Shown here: positions 25,100 through 32,367 of the stretch, one piece after another | Numbering within the stretch: the stretch's first letter is position 1 | How the letters are laid out: each line of letters starts with the position of its first letter | Source: Curtobacterium sp. MCBA15_009 | GTDB lineage: Bacteria > Actinomycetota > Actinomycetes > Actinomycetales > Microbacteriaceae | NCBI RefSeq assembly: GCF_001864895.1 | Contig: NZ_MJGO01000003.1 | Location: 1-50,849 of the forward strand | Direction: 5' to 3' | Length of the DNA stretch: 50,849 nt | The notes under the pieces: model-generated | The model's database searches: none | The model's input: only the letters and a program-made list of their open reading frames with translations | What the model was told of the DNA's origin: nothing | Position numbers and translations under genes: made by a program

Positions 25100-25696
25100 T
25101 CAGGAACTCTGTGCTTCCCAGGTGAAACCGATGCGCGCGGTCCCGTTCTGGGCGGAGTTCGGGGTCGCCGCGTCGAGCGCGACCGTCACCTGGTAGGTGC
25201 GCGACTCGGAGGAGGCGCCGGTGGTGCGCCACGTGCCGACGCCGTTCGAGAACTTCGTGGCGGTCGTGCCGAAGTCGGCGAGGGTGCCGGACCAGACTGA
25301 GGCCCCGGACGACAGCGGGGTGAAGCCGCTGCAGTTGCCGAAGGTCCCGCCGGTGCCCTGCGTGACGGAGACGTTCAGTGAACTCGACAGCGCGTTGGTG
25401 GTCATAGGGCCCGTGCCGTACAGCCGAACCGTCGAGGGGAGGGACCCGGTCGACGTGACGACGATGCACGAGGTCTGGGTGTCGCCGGGCTTCAGCCCGG
25501 TGGCCGCGAAGAGCGCGGTGTCCGAGTCATCGTCGCTCAGTGCGACGGACCCGGCCGACCAGCTGTCCGGACCGTTGCTCGTGGTGGCGGAGAAGGCGGC
25601 GTAGGACGCCTGGGCGATGATGAGGCCGGACGCGAGGACCGCCGTTGGGACGACGGCGAGGGCGACGGCGCGGCGTGCTCGCTGGGTGAGCTGCAT
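25100..25696 (-). CDS. Small exported protein, likely SipW substrate (TasA/camelysin-like)
   Basis: A 198-residue protein with a signal peptide (about 1-33: RRAVALAVVPTAVLASGLIIAQASYA) followed directly by AFSATTSNGPDSWSAG. This is the pattern of SipW-processed fibre proteins, in which an aromatic follows the cleavage site. The mature part is a Ser/Thr/Gly-rich beta protein with two cysteines (TSCIVV, GNCSG). An AGGAAG site precedes ATG 25696. It sits directly upstream of, and in one operon with, the SipW-type peptidase, so it is probably its substrate and may form a surface or matrix fibre. Assignment to TasA proper is not established. Confidence 0.7.
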   Translation of the reverse strand: MQLTQRARRAVALAVVPTAVLASGLIIAQASYAAFSATTSNGPDSWSAGSVALSDDDSDTALFAATGLKPGDTQTSCIVVTSTGSLPSTVRLYGTGPMTTNALSSSLNVSVTQGTGGTFGNCSGFTPLSSGASVWSGTLADFGTTATKFSNGVGTWRTTGASSESRTYQVTVALDAATPNSAQNGTARIGFTWEAQSS

Positions 25697-25841
25697 GGTC
25701 TTCCTTTGAGAGTGTCGACACACGGAGATCGCGGACGCGATAATGTGTCATGTTTTGAGGAACAGTACCTGCGAGTGATCGCAGGCGAAGCCCCCAGTGC
25801 GGGGCGCACGTTGACGGCACGCAGCAGCAACGACGCACGGT

Positions 25842-25876
25842 GTGCGGTGGGGCCGGTGCTGCCGGCCCCACCGCAC
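25842..25876. terminator. Hairpin terminator of the tautomerase/SDR operon
   Basis: GTGCGGTGGGGCCGG (25842-25856) and CCGGCCCCACCGCAC (25862-25876) form a perfect 15-base stem with a 5-base loop, eight bases beyond the tautomerase stop (minus strand). Confidence 0.8.
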
Positions 25877-25884
25877 GCGCGCAC

Positions 25885-26091
25885 TCAGACGCGGCCGAGC
25901 AGCGCCTCGTTGAGGACGGTGCCGCCGAGCATCCAGCCGCCGTCGGCGACCTCGTCGAGGATGACGAGCGTCGTCGGGCGGGCTCGCTCGCCGTAGACGT
26001 CGACGATGGCGTCGGTGACGGCGTCCTGCAGCTTCTTCTTCGACTCGGCGGTCAGGGTGTCAGCGGGGACCTTGATGTTGGCGAAGGGCAT
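25885..26091 (-). CDS. 4-oxalocrotonate tautomerase family enzyme
   Basis: A 68-residue protein of the tautomerase superfamily. Such enzymes form hexamers and use the N-terminal proline, exposed after Met removal, as catalytic base; here MPFANIKVP gives Pro1. The rest (SKKKLQDAVTDAIVDVYGERARPTTLVILDEV) fits the family's helix-strand pattern, though the common Arg11/Arg39 positions cannot be assigned safely by eye. AGGAA precedes the ATG. It is the last gene of an operon with two short-chain dehydrogenases, controlled by the divergent TetR regulator. Confidence 0.85.
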   Translation of the reverse strand: MPFANIKVPADTLTAESKKKLQDAVTDAIVDVYGERARPTTLVILDEVADGGWMLGGTVLNEALLGRV

Positions 26092-26131
26092 GGTGTTCCT
26101 CTCGGTGGGGTGTCCCGGACGGTCCGGGGGG

Positions 26132-27034
26132 TCAGAGTGCGGCGTTCGAGGACAGGAGGTCCTCGATGCCGACGCGGTGGTAGAACTCGGTCCGGATGCG
26201 GTCCGCGACCGCCGAGACGACCTCGCTGCCGTCGCGCGAGGGATCGACGTGGGTGCGGTACGGGCGGCCGCCGTCCGGCAGGCCGACCACGCGCACGATC
26301 TCGTCGGCGACGTCCTGCACGTCGGCATCGGCAGGCACGATCGCGGCGAGGCGGTCGGTCAGCTCGCGCCGGAGCGCCCCGTACTCCGTGTCGTGTTCGT
26401 CGATGCGGGCGGTGTCCGTCGGGACGGCGGCGTTCGTGAAGTGGTTCGTGCCCGAGGTGAAGGCGCCGGGGACCACGATCGTGGTGTCGATGCCGAAGCG
26501 GATCAGTTCCGCCGCGTAGCTCTCGGCCAGGGCGTCCATGCCGGCCTTCGCCGCGAAGTACGGGGCGAGGAACGGCGGGTGGCCGCCGCGGGTGGACGAG
26601 CTGCCGACCCAGACGACGAGTCCGGACCGGCGCGCACGCAGGTGTGGCAGGACGGCACGTGCGACGCGCTGGGCGCCGACGACGTTGACGTCGTACAGGG
26701 CGGCGAACTGTTCCGGCGTGAACGCCTCGGCCGGGCCGTAGGCCATGTGGCCGGCGTTCTGCACCAGCACGTCGATGCGCCCGTGCTCGCGGATCACGGC
26801 ACCGGCCGCCTCGTCGACGGACTGCTCCGACTGCACGTCGAGCTCGACCGCGCCGAGCTGCAGGCCCTCGCGCACGGCGAGGTCGTCGAGCGCGGCGCGG
26901 GCGGGCGCGTTCCGGCCGTCGACCGCTCGCATCCCGGCGACGACGATGTGCCCCGCCCGCGCGAGCGACTCCGCCGTCAGCCGGCCGAAGCCGCTCGACG
27001 CGCCCGTGACGAGGACGACCCGCGGCGTCGGCAT
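26132..27034 (-). CDS. Short-chain dehydrogenase/reductase (first)
   Basis: A 300-residue NAD(P)-dependent oxidoreductase of the classical SDR family. It has the cofactor motif TGASSGFG (about 10-17), NAG in LVQNAGHMAYG, a serine in WVGSSSTRGG and the active-site pair YFAAK. The C-terminal extension of about 60 residues is longer than in typical 250-residue SDRs. Its ATG overlaps the stop of the preceding SDR gene by one base (TGATG), so translation is coupled. The substrate is unknown. Confidence 0.9.
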   Translation of the reverse strand: MPTPRVVLVTGASSGFGRLTAESLARAGHIVVAGMRAVDGRNAPARAALDDLAVREGLQLGAVELDVQSEQSVDEAAGAVIREHGRIDVLVQNAGHMAYGPAEAFTPEQFAALYDVNVVGAQRVARAVLPHLRARRSGLVVWVGSSSTRGGHPPFLAPYFAAKAGMDALAESYAAELIRFGIDTTIVVPGAFTSGTNHFTNAAVPTDTARIDEHDTEYGALRRELTDRLAAIVPADADVQDVADEIVRVVGLPDGGRPYRTHVDPSRDGSEVVSAVADRIRTEFYHRVGIEDLLSSNAAL

Positions 27035-27774
27035 CAGACCATCCCGCCGTTGGCGCGGATGGTCTGGCCGTTGACCCAGTGCCCGTCGGGCCCGGCGAGG
27101 AACGCGACGACACCGGCGATGTCCTCCGGCGTGCCGAGCCGTTCGAGGGGCGGGACCTTCGCCAGGGTGTCGATCTGCTCCTGCGTCTTGCCGTCGAGGA
27201 ACAACTCGGTCGCCGTCGGCCCCGGGGCCACCACGTTCGCGGTGACGTCCCGGCCGCGGAGTTCCTTCGCGAGGATCATCGTCATGCCCTCGACCGCGCT
27301 CTTGCTCGCGACGTAGGCGCCGTAGGTCGGGAACTGCGTGCCGACGACCGACGTCGACATCCCGACGAACGCCCCGCCGGCCCGGAGACGACGGGCGGCC
27401 TGCTGCGCGACGACGAAGGTGCCGCGGATGTTCGTCCGGTGCAGTGCGTCGAGGACGTCGAGGTCCTGGTCGGCGATCGTCGACAGCGCCAGGCGGCCGG
27501 CGGAGTGCACGACGACGTCGACGCCGCCGTGTTCGGCCTCGACCCGGTCGAACATCGCGGCGACGGCGTGCTCGTCCGCGACGTCGGCCTGCACGGCGAC
27601 GGCACGGCCGCCCGTCCGCTCGATCTCGGCGACGGTGGCCTCGGCGGCGGCCGTCCCGCTGGCGTGGTTGACGACGACCGTGAAGCCGTTCGCGGCGAGC
27701 CGCGTCGAGACGGCGCGGCCGATGCCGCGAGAGCCGCCGGTGACCACGGCGACGCGGCGAGGAGTGGTGCTCAT
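27034..27774 (-). CDS. Short-chain dehydrogenase/reductase (second)
   Basis: A 246-residue SDR close to the FabG type. It has TGGSRGIG (about 12-19), a conserved D in QADVAD, HSAG in place of NAG, a catalytic Ser in MSTSVVG, and YVASK, ending with the familiar WVNGQTIRANGGMV. AAAGGA precedes the ATG. It is the first gene of the operon and faces the TetR gene across a 97-base gap with a dyad. It may reduce an aldehyde or ketone in a detoxification route with its neighbours; this is inference. Confidence 0.9.
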   Translation of the reverse strand: MSTTPRRVAVVTGGSRGIGRAVSTRLAANGFTVVVNHASGTAAAEATVAEIERTGGRAVAVQADVADEHAVAAMFDRVEAEHGGVDVVVHSAGRLALSTIADQDLDVLDALHRTNIRGTFVVAQQAARRLRAGGAFVGMSTSVVGTQFPTYGAYVASKSAVEGMTMILAKELRGRDVTANVVAPGPTATELFLDGKTQEQIDTLAKVPPLERLGTPEDIAGVVAFLAGPDGHWVNGQTIRANGGMV

Positions 27775-27812
27775 CGTCTGTCCTTTCAGTGATACGCGTC
27801 GAGCATTTCGAC

Positions 27813-27830
27813 GCTACGGCAAAACGTAGC
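27813..27830. promoter_or_regulatory. Candidate TetR operator
   Basis: GCTACG (27813-27818) and CGTAGC (27825-27830) form a perfect dyad around GCAAAA in the 97-base gap between the SDR operon and the divergent tetR gene. A further GCTACG half-site lies at about 27858. The position allows control of both directions. Confidence 0.55.
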
Positions 27831-27871
27831 ACGGTTACGATCAACGGTACAATCTGCGCTACGATCGGTGC

Positions 27872-28573
27872 ATGGCCCGATCTGACGAAGCGCTCCGCAG
27901 CGCCCTGCTCCGCGCAGCGGAGGACCAGCTGGTCACGGCCCCCGACGGGGACGTCGCCACCCGAGCGGTCTGCGAAGCGGCCGGCGTGACCCAGCCCGTG
28001 CTCTACCGGATCTTCGGCGACAAGCGCGGGCTCCTCGACGCCCTCGCCGAGACGGGCCTGCAGCGGTACACCGCACGGAAGGCCGAGCTCGAGGTGTCCG
28101 ACGACCCGGCAGCGGACCTGCGCCGTGGATGGGACGACCACCTCGCGTTCGCTCGGGAGCACGCCGCCCTCTACCGGCTGATGTTCGCTCCGCGGCCGTG
28201 GGCGAGCAGTTCCGCGCGGGACGGCCTGACCGCTCTGCTCGAACGGACGCTGACCCGGTGCGCGGCCGCGGGCCTGCTCCGCGTCGACGTCCCCGTCGCA
28301 GCGACCATGCTGCTCGCCGCCAACGTCGGACTCGCACTCCACCAGATGACCACGACGGCTCCGGACGGTGCCGACGACGACGCGCTCCGGGACGCGGTCC
28401 TCGACGCCGTCCTCGTCGAGGCGTCCGCCGGCGACCAGGACGACGTCGACGCGGCTGCTCGTCGGCAGCTCCGCGCCCGGCTCGACGACGACGGGTCGAG
28501 CGCGTTGCTCCCCGAGGAGACCGCACTCATGCGGATCTGGCTCGACCGACTCGACCACGAAGGCACCCTGTGA
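27872..28573 (+). CDS. TetR-family transcriptional regulator
   Basis: A 233-residue repressor. The N-terminal HTH covers about residues 8-55 (LLRAAEDQLV, then TRAVCEAAGVTQPVLYRIFGDKRGLLDAL). The helical C-terminal domain is the ligand-binding part, with a long acidic stretch near 165-215. It is divergent from the SDR/tautomerase operon, which it most likely represses, and from its own promoter. The stop overlaps the GTG of the VanZ-like gene by four bases. Confidence 0.9.
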   Translation: MARSDEALRSALLRAAEDQLVTAPDGDVATRAVCEAAGVTQPVLYRIFGDKRGLLDALAETGLQRYTARKAELEVSDDPAADLRRGWDDHLAFAREHAALYRLMFAPRPWASSSARDGLTALLERTLTRCAAAGLLRVDVPVAATMLLAANVGLALHQMTTTAPDGADDDALRDAVLDAVLVEASAGDQDDVDAAARRQLRARLDDDGSSALLPEETALMRIWLDRLDHEGTL

Positions 28574-29070
28574 TCTCCACGTTCCTCGTCGAGCACGCAC
28601 CCCTGGTCCGTCCTGCGTTCTGGGTGGCGGTCGTCATCGCGGCCGTGCTGGCCTGGGCACTCCACCGGCTGCGGCTCCGCGGCGTGCTGCTGGGCTTGTC
28701 GGGGCTGTCGCTCGTCGCGGTGCTCGCACTCACCCTGCTGCCCGACGGGGCCCGGACGGGTGGCGTCACGTGCGCCGTGCAGTTCTCCGTGCCGTTCCAG
28801 GGCCTCGACACCCTCGCGAACGTCGCGCTGCTGCTGCCGCTCGCGCTCTTCCTCGGGGCGGCGACGGACCGTCCGCTCACCGTCCTCGCCGGCACGGTCG
28901 CGCTGTCCGCCGTCATCGAGGTCGTGCAGGCCCTCGCACCGGCACTCGGTCGACGCTGCGACACGAACGACTGGTTCATGAACACGATCGGCGCACTCCT
29001 GGGTGCCGTCGTCGCCCTCGTCGTCTGCCGGATCGACCGACGCCGGAGGGCCGCAGCCGTCTCGGGATGA
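28570..29070 (+). CDS. VanZ-like membrane protein
   Basis: A 166-residue protein with four to five membrane segments and the VanZ-family pattern: a TLLPDG loop after helix 2, NVALLLPLALFLG, IEVVQALAPALGRRCDTNDWFMNTIGALLGA. VanZ proteins give low-level teicoplanin resistance in enterococci, but most homologues have no known role. The GTG start lies within the TetR stop (GTGA), so it is co-translated with the regulator. GTG with coupled translation decides the start over upstream codons. Confidence 0.85.
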   Translation: MISTFLVEHAPLVRPAFWVAVVIAAVLAWALHRLRLRGVLLGLSGLSLVAVLALTLLPDGARTGGVTCAVQFSVPFQGLDTLANVALLLPLALFLGAATDRPLTVLAGTVALSAVIEVVQALAPALGRRCDTNDWFMNTIGALLGAVVALVVCRIDRRRRAAAVSG

Positions 29071-29113
29071 GCGACGGGCGCGGCGCTCGACACGTCGCTG
29101 CCACCAGGCAACA

Positions 29114-29146
29114 CAGAAGCCCACCGAGGTCCTCGGTGGGCTTCTG
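29114..29146. terminator. Bidirectional hairpin between VanZ-like gene and tRNA-Pro
   Basis: CAGAAGCCCACCGAGG and CCTCGGTGGGCTTCTG form a perfect 16-base dyad around one T. It lies 43 bases after both the VanZ-like stop and the tRNA 3' end, and can terminate both. Confidence 0.75.
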
Positions 29147-29188
29147 CGTTGCGACCGGTGTCGGACGATGTCCGAGCCGGTGTTTCGG

Positions 29189-29262
<74 letters not shown>

Positions 29263-29280
29263 TGAGCCCCGAGGGGCTCA
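29263..29280 (-). terminator. Short hairpin between the membrane-protein operon and tRNA-Pro
   Basis: TGAGCCCC and GGGGCTCA flank GA directly upstream of the tRNA. It may end transcription of the preceding minus-strand genes or be a processing site before the tRNA. Confidence 0.5.
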
Positions 29281-29345
29281 GGATCCCGGAGGATCCTCGC
29301 CCGCGTCCGACCGGAGCGCGAGCGACCGGTCCAGCATAGCGGACG

Positions 29346-29948
29346 TCAGGCCGCCTCCGTGCCACGGCGGGTCGGCTGCACCACCTCGCGCCGGGCCGCG
29401 AGCCACGGCAGCCCGAGCCCGAGGAGCAGCCCGCCGGCGCCGTCCGCCGCCAGGTCGCCGATCGTGTCGTCGTAGCCGACGAAGATCGCCGAGTCGACGA
29501 AGTTGTGGCCGAGCCACTCCCCCATCTCCCACGCCGCGCCGATGGCCAGGCCCGCGGCGAGCGCGAGGACCGCGACGACGACCCGGCGCTCGGCGTGCGG
29601 CGCCGGGACCGCCCGCAGGTCCGAGCCGATGACGTACAGCACCGCCGCGAGCAGCCCGGTCAGGACGACGTGCATGAACTTGTCCCACAGGAAGACGGTC
29701 GTGTACCACTCGAGCACGCTCGACCACCCGGCGAGGAGCACGAGCGCGCAGACGGCGATGTCGAACGCCGGCCGCAGTCCGAGCATCCGCGGCACGACGA
29801 CCCCGAGCAGCGACAGGGCCATCACCGGCAGCGCGGTCCCGCCCCACCCGATGCTCGCCACGACGAGGCTGACGAGCGTCAGGGCACGCACCACGTCGGC
29901 CGCCAGGAACCGCGGCCGCAGGAACGTCGGCCCGAGCGAGCGGATCAC
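29346..29948 (-). CDS. DUF2238/YjdF-like integral membrane protein
   Basis: A 200-residue protein with about six membrane segments. Conserved-looking motifs are LEWYTTVFLWDKFMHVVLTG, AAWEMGEWLGHNF and DDTIGDLAADGAGGLLLG, which match the DUF2238 (YjdF) pattern of acidic residues in helices. The function is unknown. The GTG at 29948 lies within the stop of the upstream gene (GTGA overlap), which decides the start. Confidence 0.78.
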   Translation of the reverse strand: MIRSLGPTFLRPRFLAADVVRALTLVSLVVASIGWGGTALPVMALSLLGVVVPRMLGLRPAFDIAVCALVLLAGWSSVLEWYTTVFLWDKFMHVVLTGLLAAVLYVIGSDLRAVPAPHAERRVVVAVLALAAGLAIGAAWEMGEWLGHNFVDSAIFVGYDDTIGDLAADGAGGLLLGLGLPWLAARREVVQPTRRGTEAA

Positions 29949-30775
29949 GACGCCCACCGCACGACCGCGTGCACGGCCGCGTGGTCGGAGGGCCAGACGT
30001 CGCCCGGCCGCCGGTCGGAGACGGCGACCCGCTCGACCTCCGCCTCGTCGGTCACGAGCACGCCGTCGATGCGCCGGTCGCCGACACGGGGGCTCCGGTA
30101 GTGCGGGTACGTCCCGTACGCCTCGCCGACCTGACGGGAGGCCCGGTTCCAGCTGTCGACGACACCGGCGTCCGCCAGTGCTCGCCACGGTGCGGACCCT
30201 GCCGGGCTGTTCCAGTCGGCCATGACGACCGCGGGCAGCCCGCGCTGCCGGACGATGCGGCCGAGCAGTCCGGCGGACCGGAGCCGGGCCCACGGCGAGG
30301 CGACGTCGAGGTGCGTCGCGATCGCCAGGAACCGCACGCCGGTCGCCCGGTCGTCGACGACGGCGCCGACGGCGTGCCGCGGGAACGACGTGGCCCACGA
30401 GCGGGACCCGGGTCGCGCGGGGGTGCGGGAGAGCGCCCACGTGCGCTGTTCGACGACGTCGAGGCGGGAGCGGTCGAGGAACAGCCCGACCTGCTCGCCA
30501 CCGCCGCTGCGTCCGCGGCCGACCAGCACGGGTTCCCAACCGGACCCGAGGGCGGCGGTGAGGTCGGCGGCCTGGGTGGGCAGGGCCTCCTGGACGGCGA
30601 GGACGGTGGGCGCTTCGGAGGCGACGAGCGCGATCACGGCGTCGCGGCGTCGCTCCCAGGCGTCCGGGTGGGATGGTGGCCGCGGCACGCGGCGGCGCAC
30701 GTTGAGCGTCATGCAGTGCACCTCGGGCGACCGGACCGGTCCGATGAGCGGGCGGTCGTCGGGGTGGTGGGGCAT
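29945..30775 (-). CDS. Endonuclease/exonuclease/phosphatase family protein
   Basis: A 276-residue hydrolase of the EEP (DNase I-like) superfamily, which splits phosphodiester or phosphomonoester bonds with a metal ion. Motifs in order are TLNVRR (about 23), AVQEALP (metal Glu, about 60), THLDV, ADWNSP, RRIDGVLV and SDHAAV near the C-terminus (catalytic His). No signal peptide is visible. The substrate (nucleic acid, lipid or phosphoinositide) is open. It is divergent from the lipoprotein gene and coupled to the DUF2238-like gene. Confidence 0.88.
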   Translation of the reverse strand: MPHHPDDRPLIGPVRSPEVHCMTLNVRRRVPRPPSHPDAWERRRDAVIALVASEAPTVLAVQEALPTQAADLTAALGSGWEPVLVGRGRSGGGEQVGLFLDRSRLDVVEQRTWALSRTPARPGSRSWATSFPRHAVGAVVDDRATGVRFLAIATHLDVASPWARLRSAGLLGRIVRQRGLPAVVMADWNSPAGSAPWRALADAGVVDSWNRASRQVGEAYGTYPHYRSPRVGDRRIDGVLVTDEAEVERVAVSDRRPGDVWPSDHAAVHAVVRWAS

Positions 30776-30845
30776 ACCTCCCTTCTACGAGACGACACCC
30801 GTCGGATTCCCAGGGACCTCTCCGCCTGGCTCGTAGGGTGGCCCG

Positions 30846-32321
30846 ATGCGTTCCCGACCTGCTGCCCGAGTCCTCGTCGCGACCGTCGCCTGCGGGCTGC
30901 TGATCGGCGCCGCCGGGTGCACGTCGAGCGAGCCGGAGCCGACCCGCGCGACCCTGTCGAGCGCGTCCGCGGACACCGTCACCGTGGCGGCCGGGTCCGA
31001 TGCGGCCGAGCGGTCGCTCCGGGCGAGTCGCGCCCTGTTCCGGAGCGCGCCGGGGGCCGTCGTCGCACCGGCCGGCGACGCCGACGCGGTGGCGGCAGCG
31101 AGCGGGGTGGCCGAGCGCTCCCACGTGCCGGTGCTCCTCGCGGGCGAGGGCGGCGGGAAGGCCGTCGCCCGGGAACTCGACCGGCTCGGCGCCGGGTGGT
31201 ACCAGGCCGAGGGCGACGTGTCGGTCGACACCGACGCGACGGAGCAGGACGCGCCGGACGGGGGCGACGCACCGGAGGCGGGGCGTGCCTCCCGGCCGAC
31301 CACGGTCGTGGTGGCGGACGCGAGCGCCGACGCCGCGGTCGTGGCGACCGCGAAGGCCGCCGGTGCACACGTCGTGCGCATGCCCGACGGGGTGACCGAT
31401 CCCGCGGCGGCGCCCGACGTCGTGACGGCCCTGCACGACGGCGCGGGCGGGCCGACGCTGCTCGTCGGGTCGGCGTTCGCCGCGCTGCCCGACCCCGAGT
31501 GGACCGTCCGGGCGGCCGAGAGCGGGTTCCAGCTGCGGAACGGCGGCCAGCGGCCGTTCGACGGACACCGCTACGTCGCGCTCTACGGGGCGCCGGGTGC
31601 GCCGGCGCTCGGCGTGCTCGGCGAGCAGGGGCCGGAGGCGACCGTCCGGCGTGCCGAGGCCGTCGCGAAGCCGTACCGGGCGAAGTCCGACGAACTCGTG
31701 ACGCCGGCGATGGAGGTCATCGCGACCGTCGCCGCGGGCGACGCCGGGGCGGACGGCGACTACTCGACGGAGCTGCCGGTGTCGACGCTCGAGCCCTACG
31801 TCGATGCGGCACACGACGCGGACATGCCGGTGATCATCGACCTGCAGCCCGGGCGCTCGGACTTCCTGTCGCAGGCGAAGAAGTACGAGTCGCTGCTGAA
31901 GAAACCCGGCGTCTGGCTGGCGCTCGACCCGGAGTGGCGGCTGACGAAGGACCAGGTGCCCCTGAAGCAGATCGGCAGCGTGTCGGCGTCCGAGGTGAAC
32001 GAGGTCTCCTCGTGGCTGGCTGCGCTCGTGCGCAAGGAAGGTCTGCCGCCGAAGGCCCTGGTGCTGCACCAGTTCCGGCTGTCGATGATCCAGGACCGCG
32101 ATGCGCTCGAGACCCACCCGGAGCTCGACATGCTCGTGCACGTCGACGGGCAGGGCTCGCAGCCGGACAAGCAGGCGACGTGGAAGGCCCTGCACGCCGG
32201 CGCGCCGAAGGGCTTGCACTGGGGCTGGAAGAACTTCTACGACGAGGACACGCCCATGCTGACCCCGTCGCAGACCATGTCCGAGGTGACCCCGACACCG
32301 TCGCTGATCACCTACCAGTGA
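30846..32321 (+). CDS. Large predicted lipoprotein of unknown function
   Basis: A 491-residue exported protein with a lipobox (LLIGAAGC at about 18-25). The first half (about 45-240) has alternating strand/helix stretches and a hydrophilic insert at 130-150. The second half reads as a TIM-barrel-like fold: MPVIIDLQPGRSDFLSQAKKY, KPGVWLALDPEWRL, LVLHQFRLSMI, MLVHVDGQG, ending GLHWGWKNFYDEDTPMLTP. The acidic residues at strand ends are reminiscent of glycosidases, but I do not recognise a named family. ATG 30846 has AGGGTGG upstream. Confidence 0.75.
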   Translation: MRSRPAARVLVATVACGLLIGAAGCTSSEPEPTRATLSSASADTVTVAAGSDAAERSLRASRALFRSAPGAVVAPAGDADAVAAASGVAERSHVPVLLAGEGGGKAVARELDRLGAGWYQAEGDVSVDTDATEQDAPDGGDAPEAGRASRPTTVVVADASADAAVVATAKAAGAHVVRMPDGVTDPAAAPDVVTALHDGAGGPTLLVGSAFAALPDPEWTVRAAESGFQLRNGGQRPFDGHRYVALYGAPGAPALGVLGEQGPEATVRRAEAVAKPYRAKSDELVTPAMEVIATVAAGDAGADGDYSTELPVSTLEPYVDAAHDADMPVIIDLQPGRSDFLSQAKKYESLLKKPGVWLALDPEWRLTKDQVPLKQIGSVSASEVNEVSSWLAALVRKEGLPPKALVLHQFRLSMIQDRDALETHPELDMLVHVDGQGSQPDKQATWKALHAGAPKGLHWGWKNFYDEDTPMLTPSQTMSEVTPTPSLITYQ

Positions 32322-32367
32322 GGCGCCCGGGCGGGGTTTCGTCGGTCGCTGCTGACAGCATGGGGGC

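Noticed and set aside
28570..29070. Glycopeptide resistance function for the VanZ-like protein
   Set aside because: Only the family pattern is visible. There is no vanHAX cluster, and most VanZ homologues have no shown resistance role.
31260..31310. Copy of the GGACGGGAGGC hairpin inside the large lipoprotein gene
   Set aside because: Only short pieces resemble the arms and they do not pair over more than about 8 bases; it is probably chance similarity in GC-rich coding DNA.
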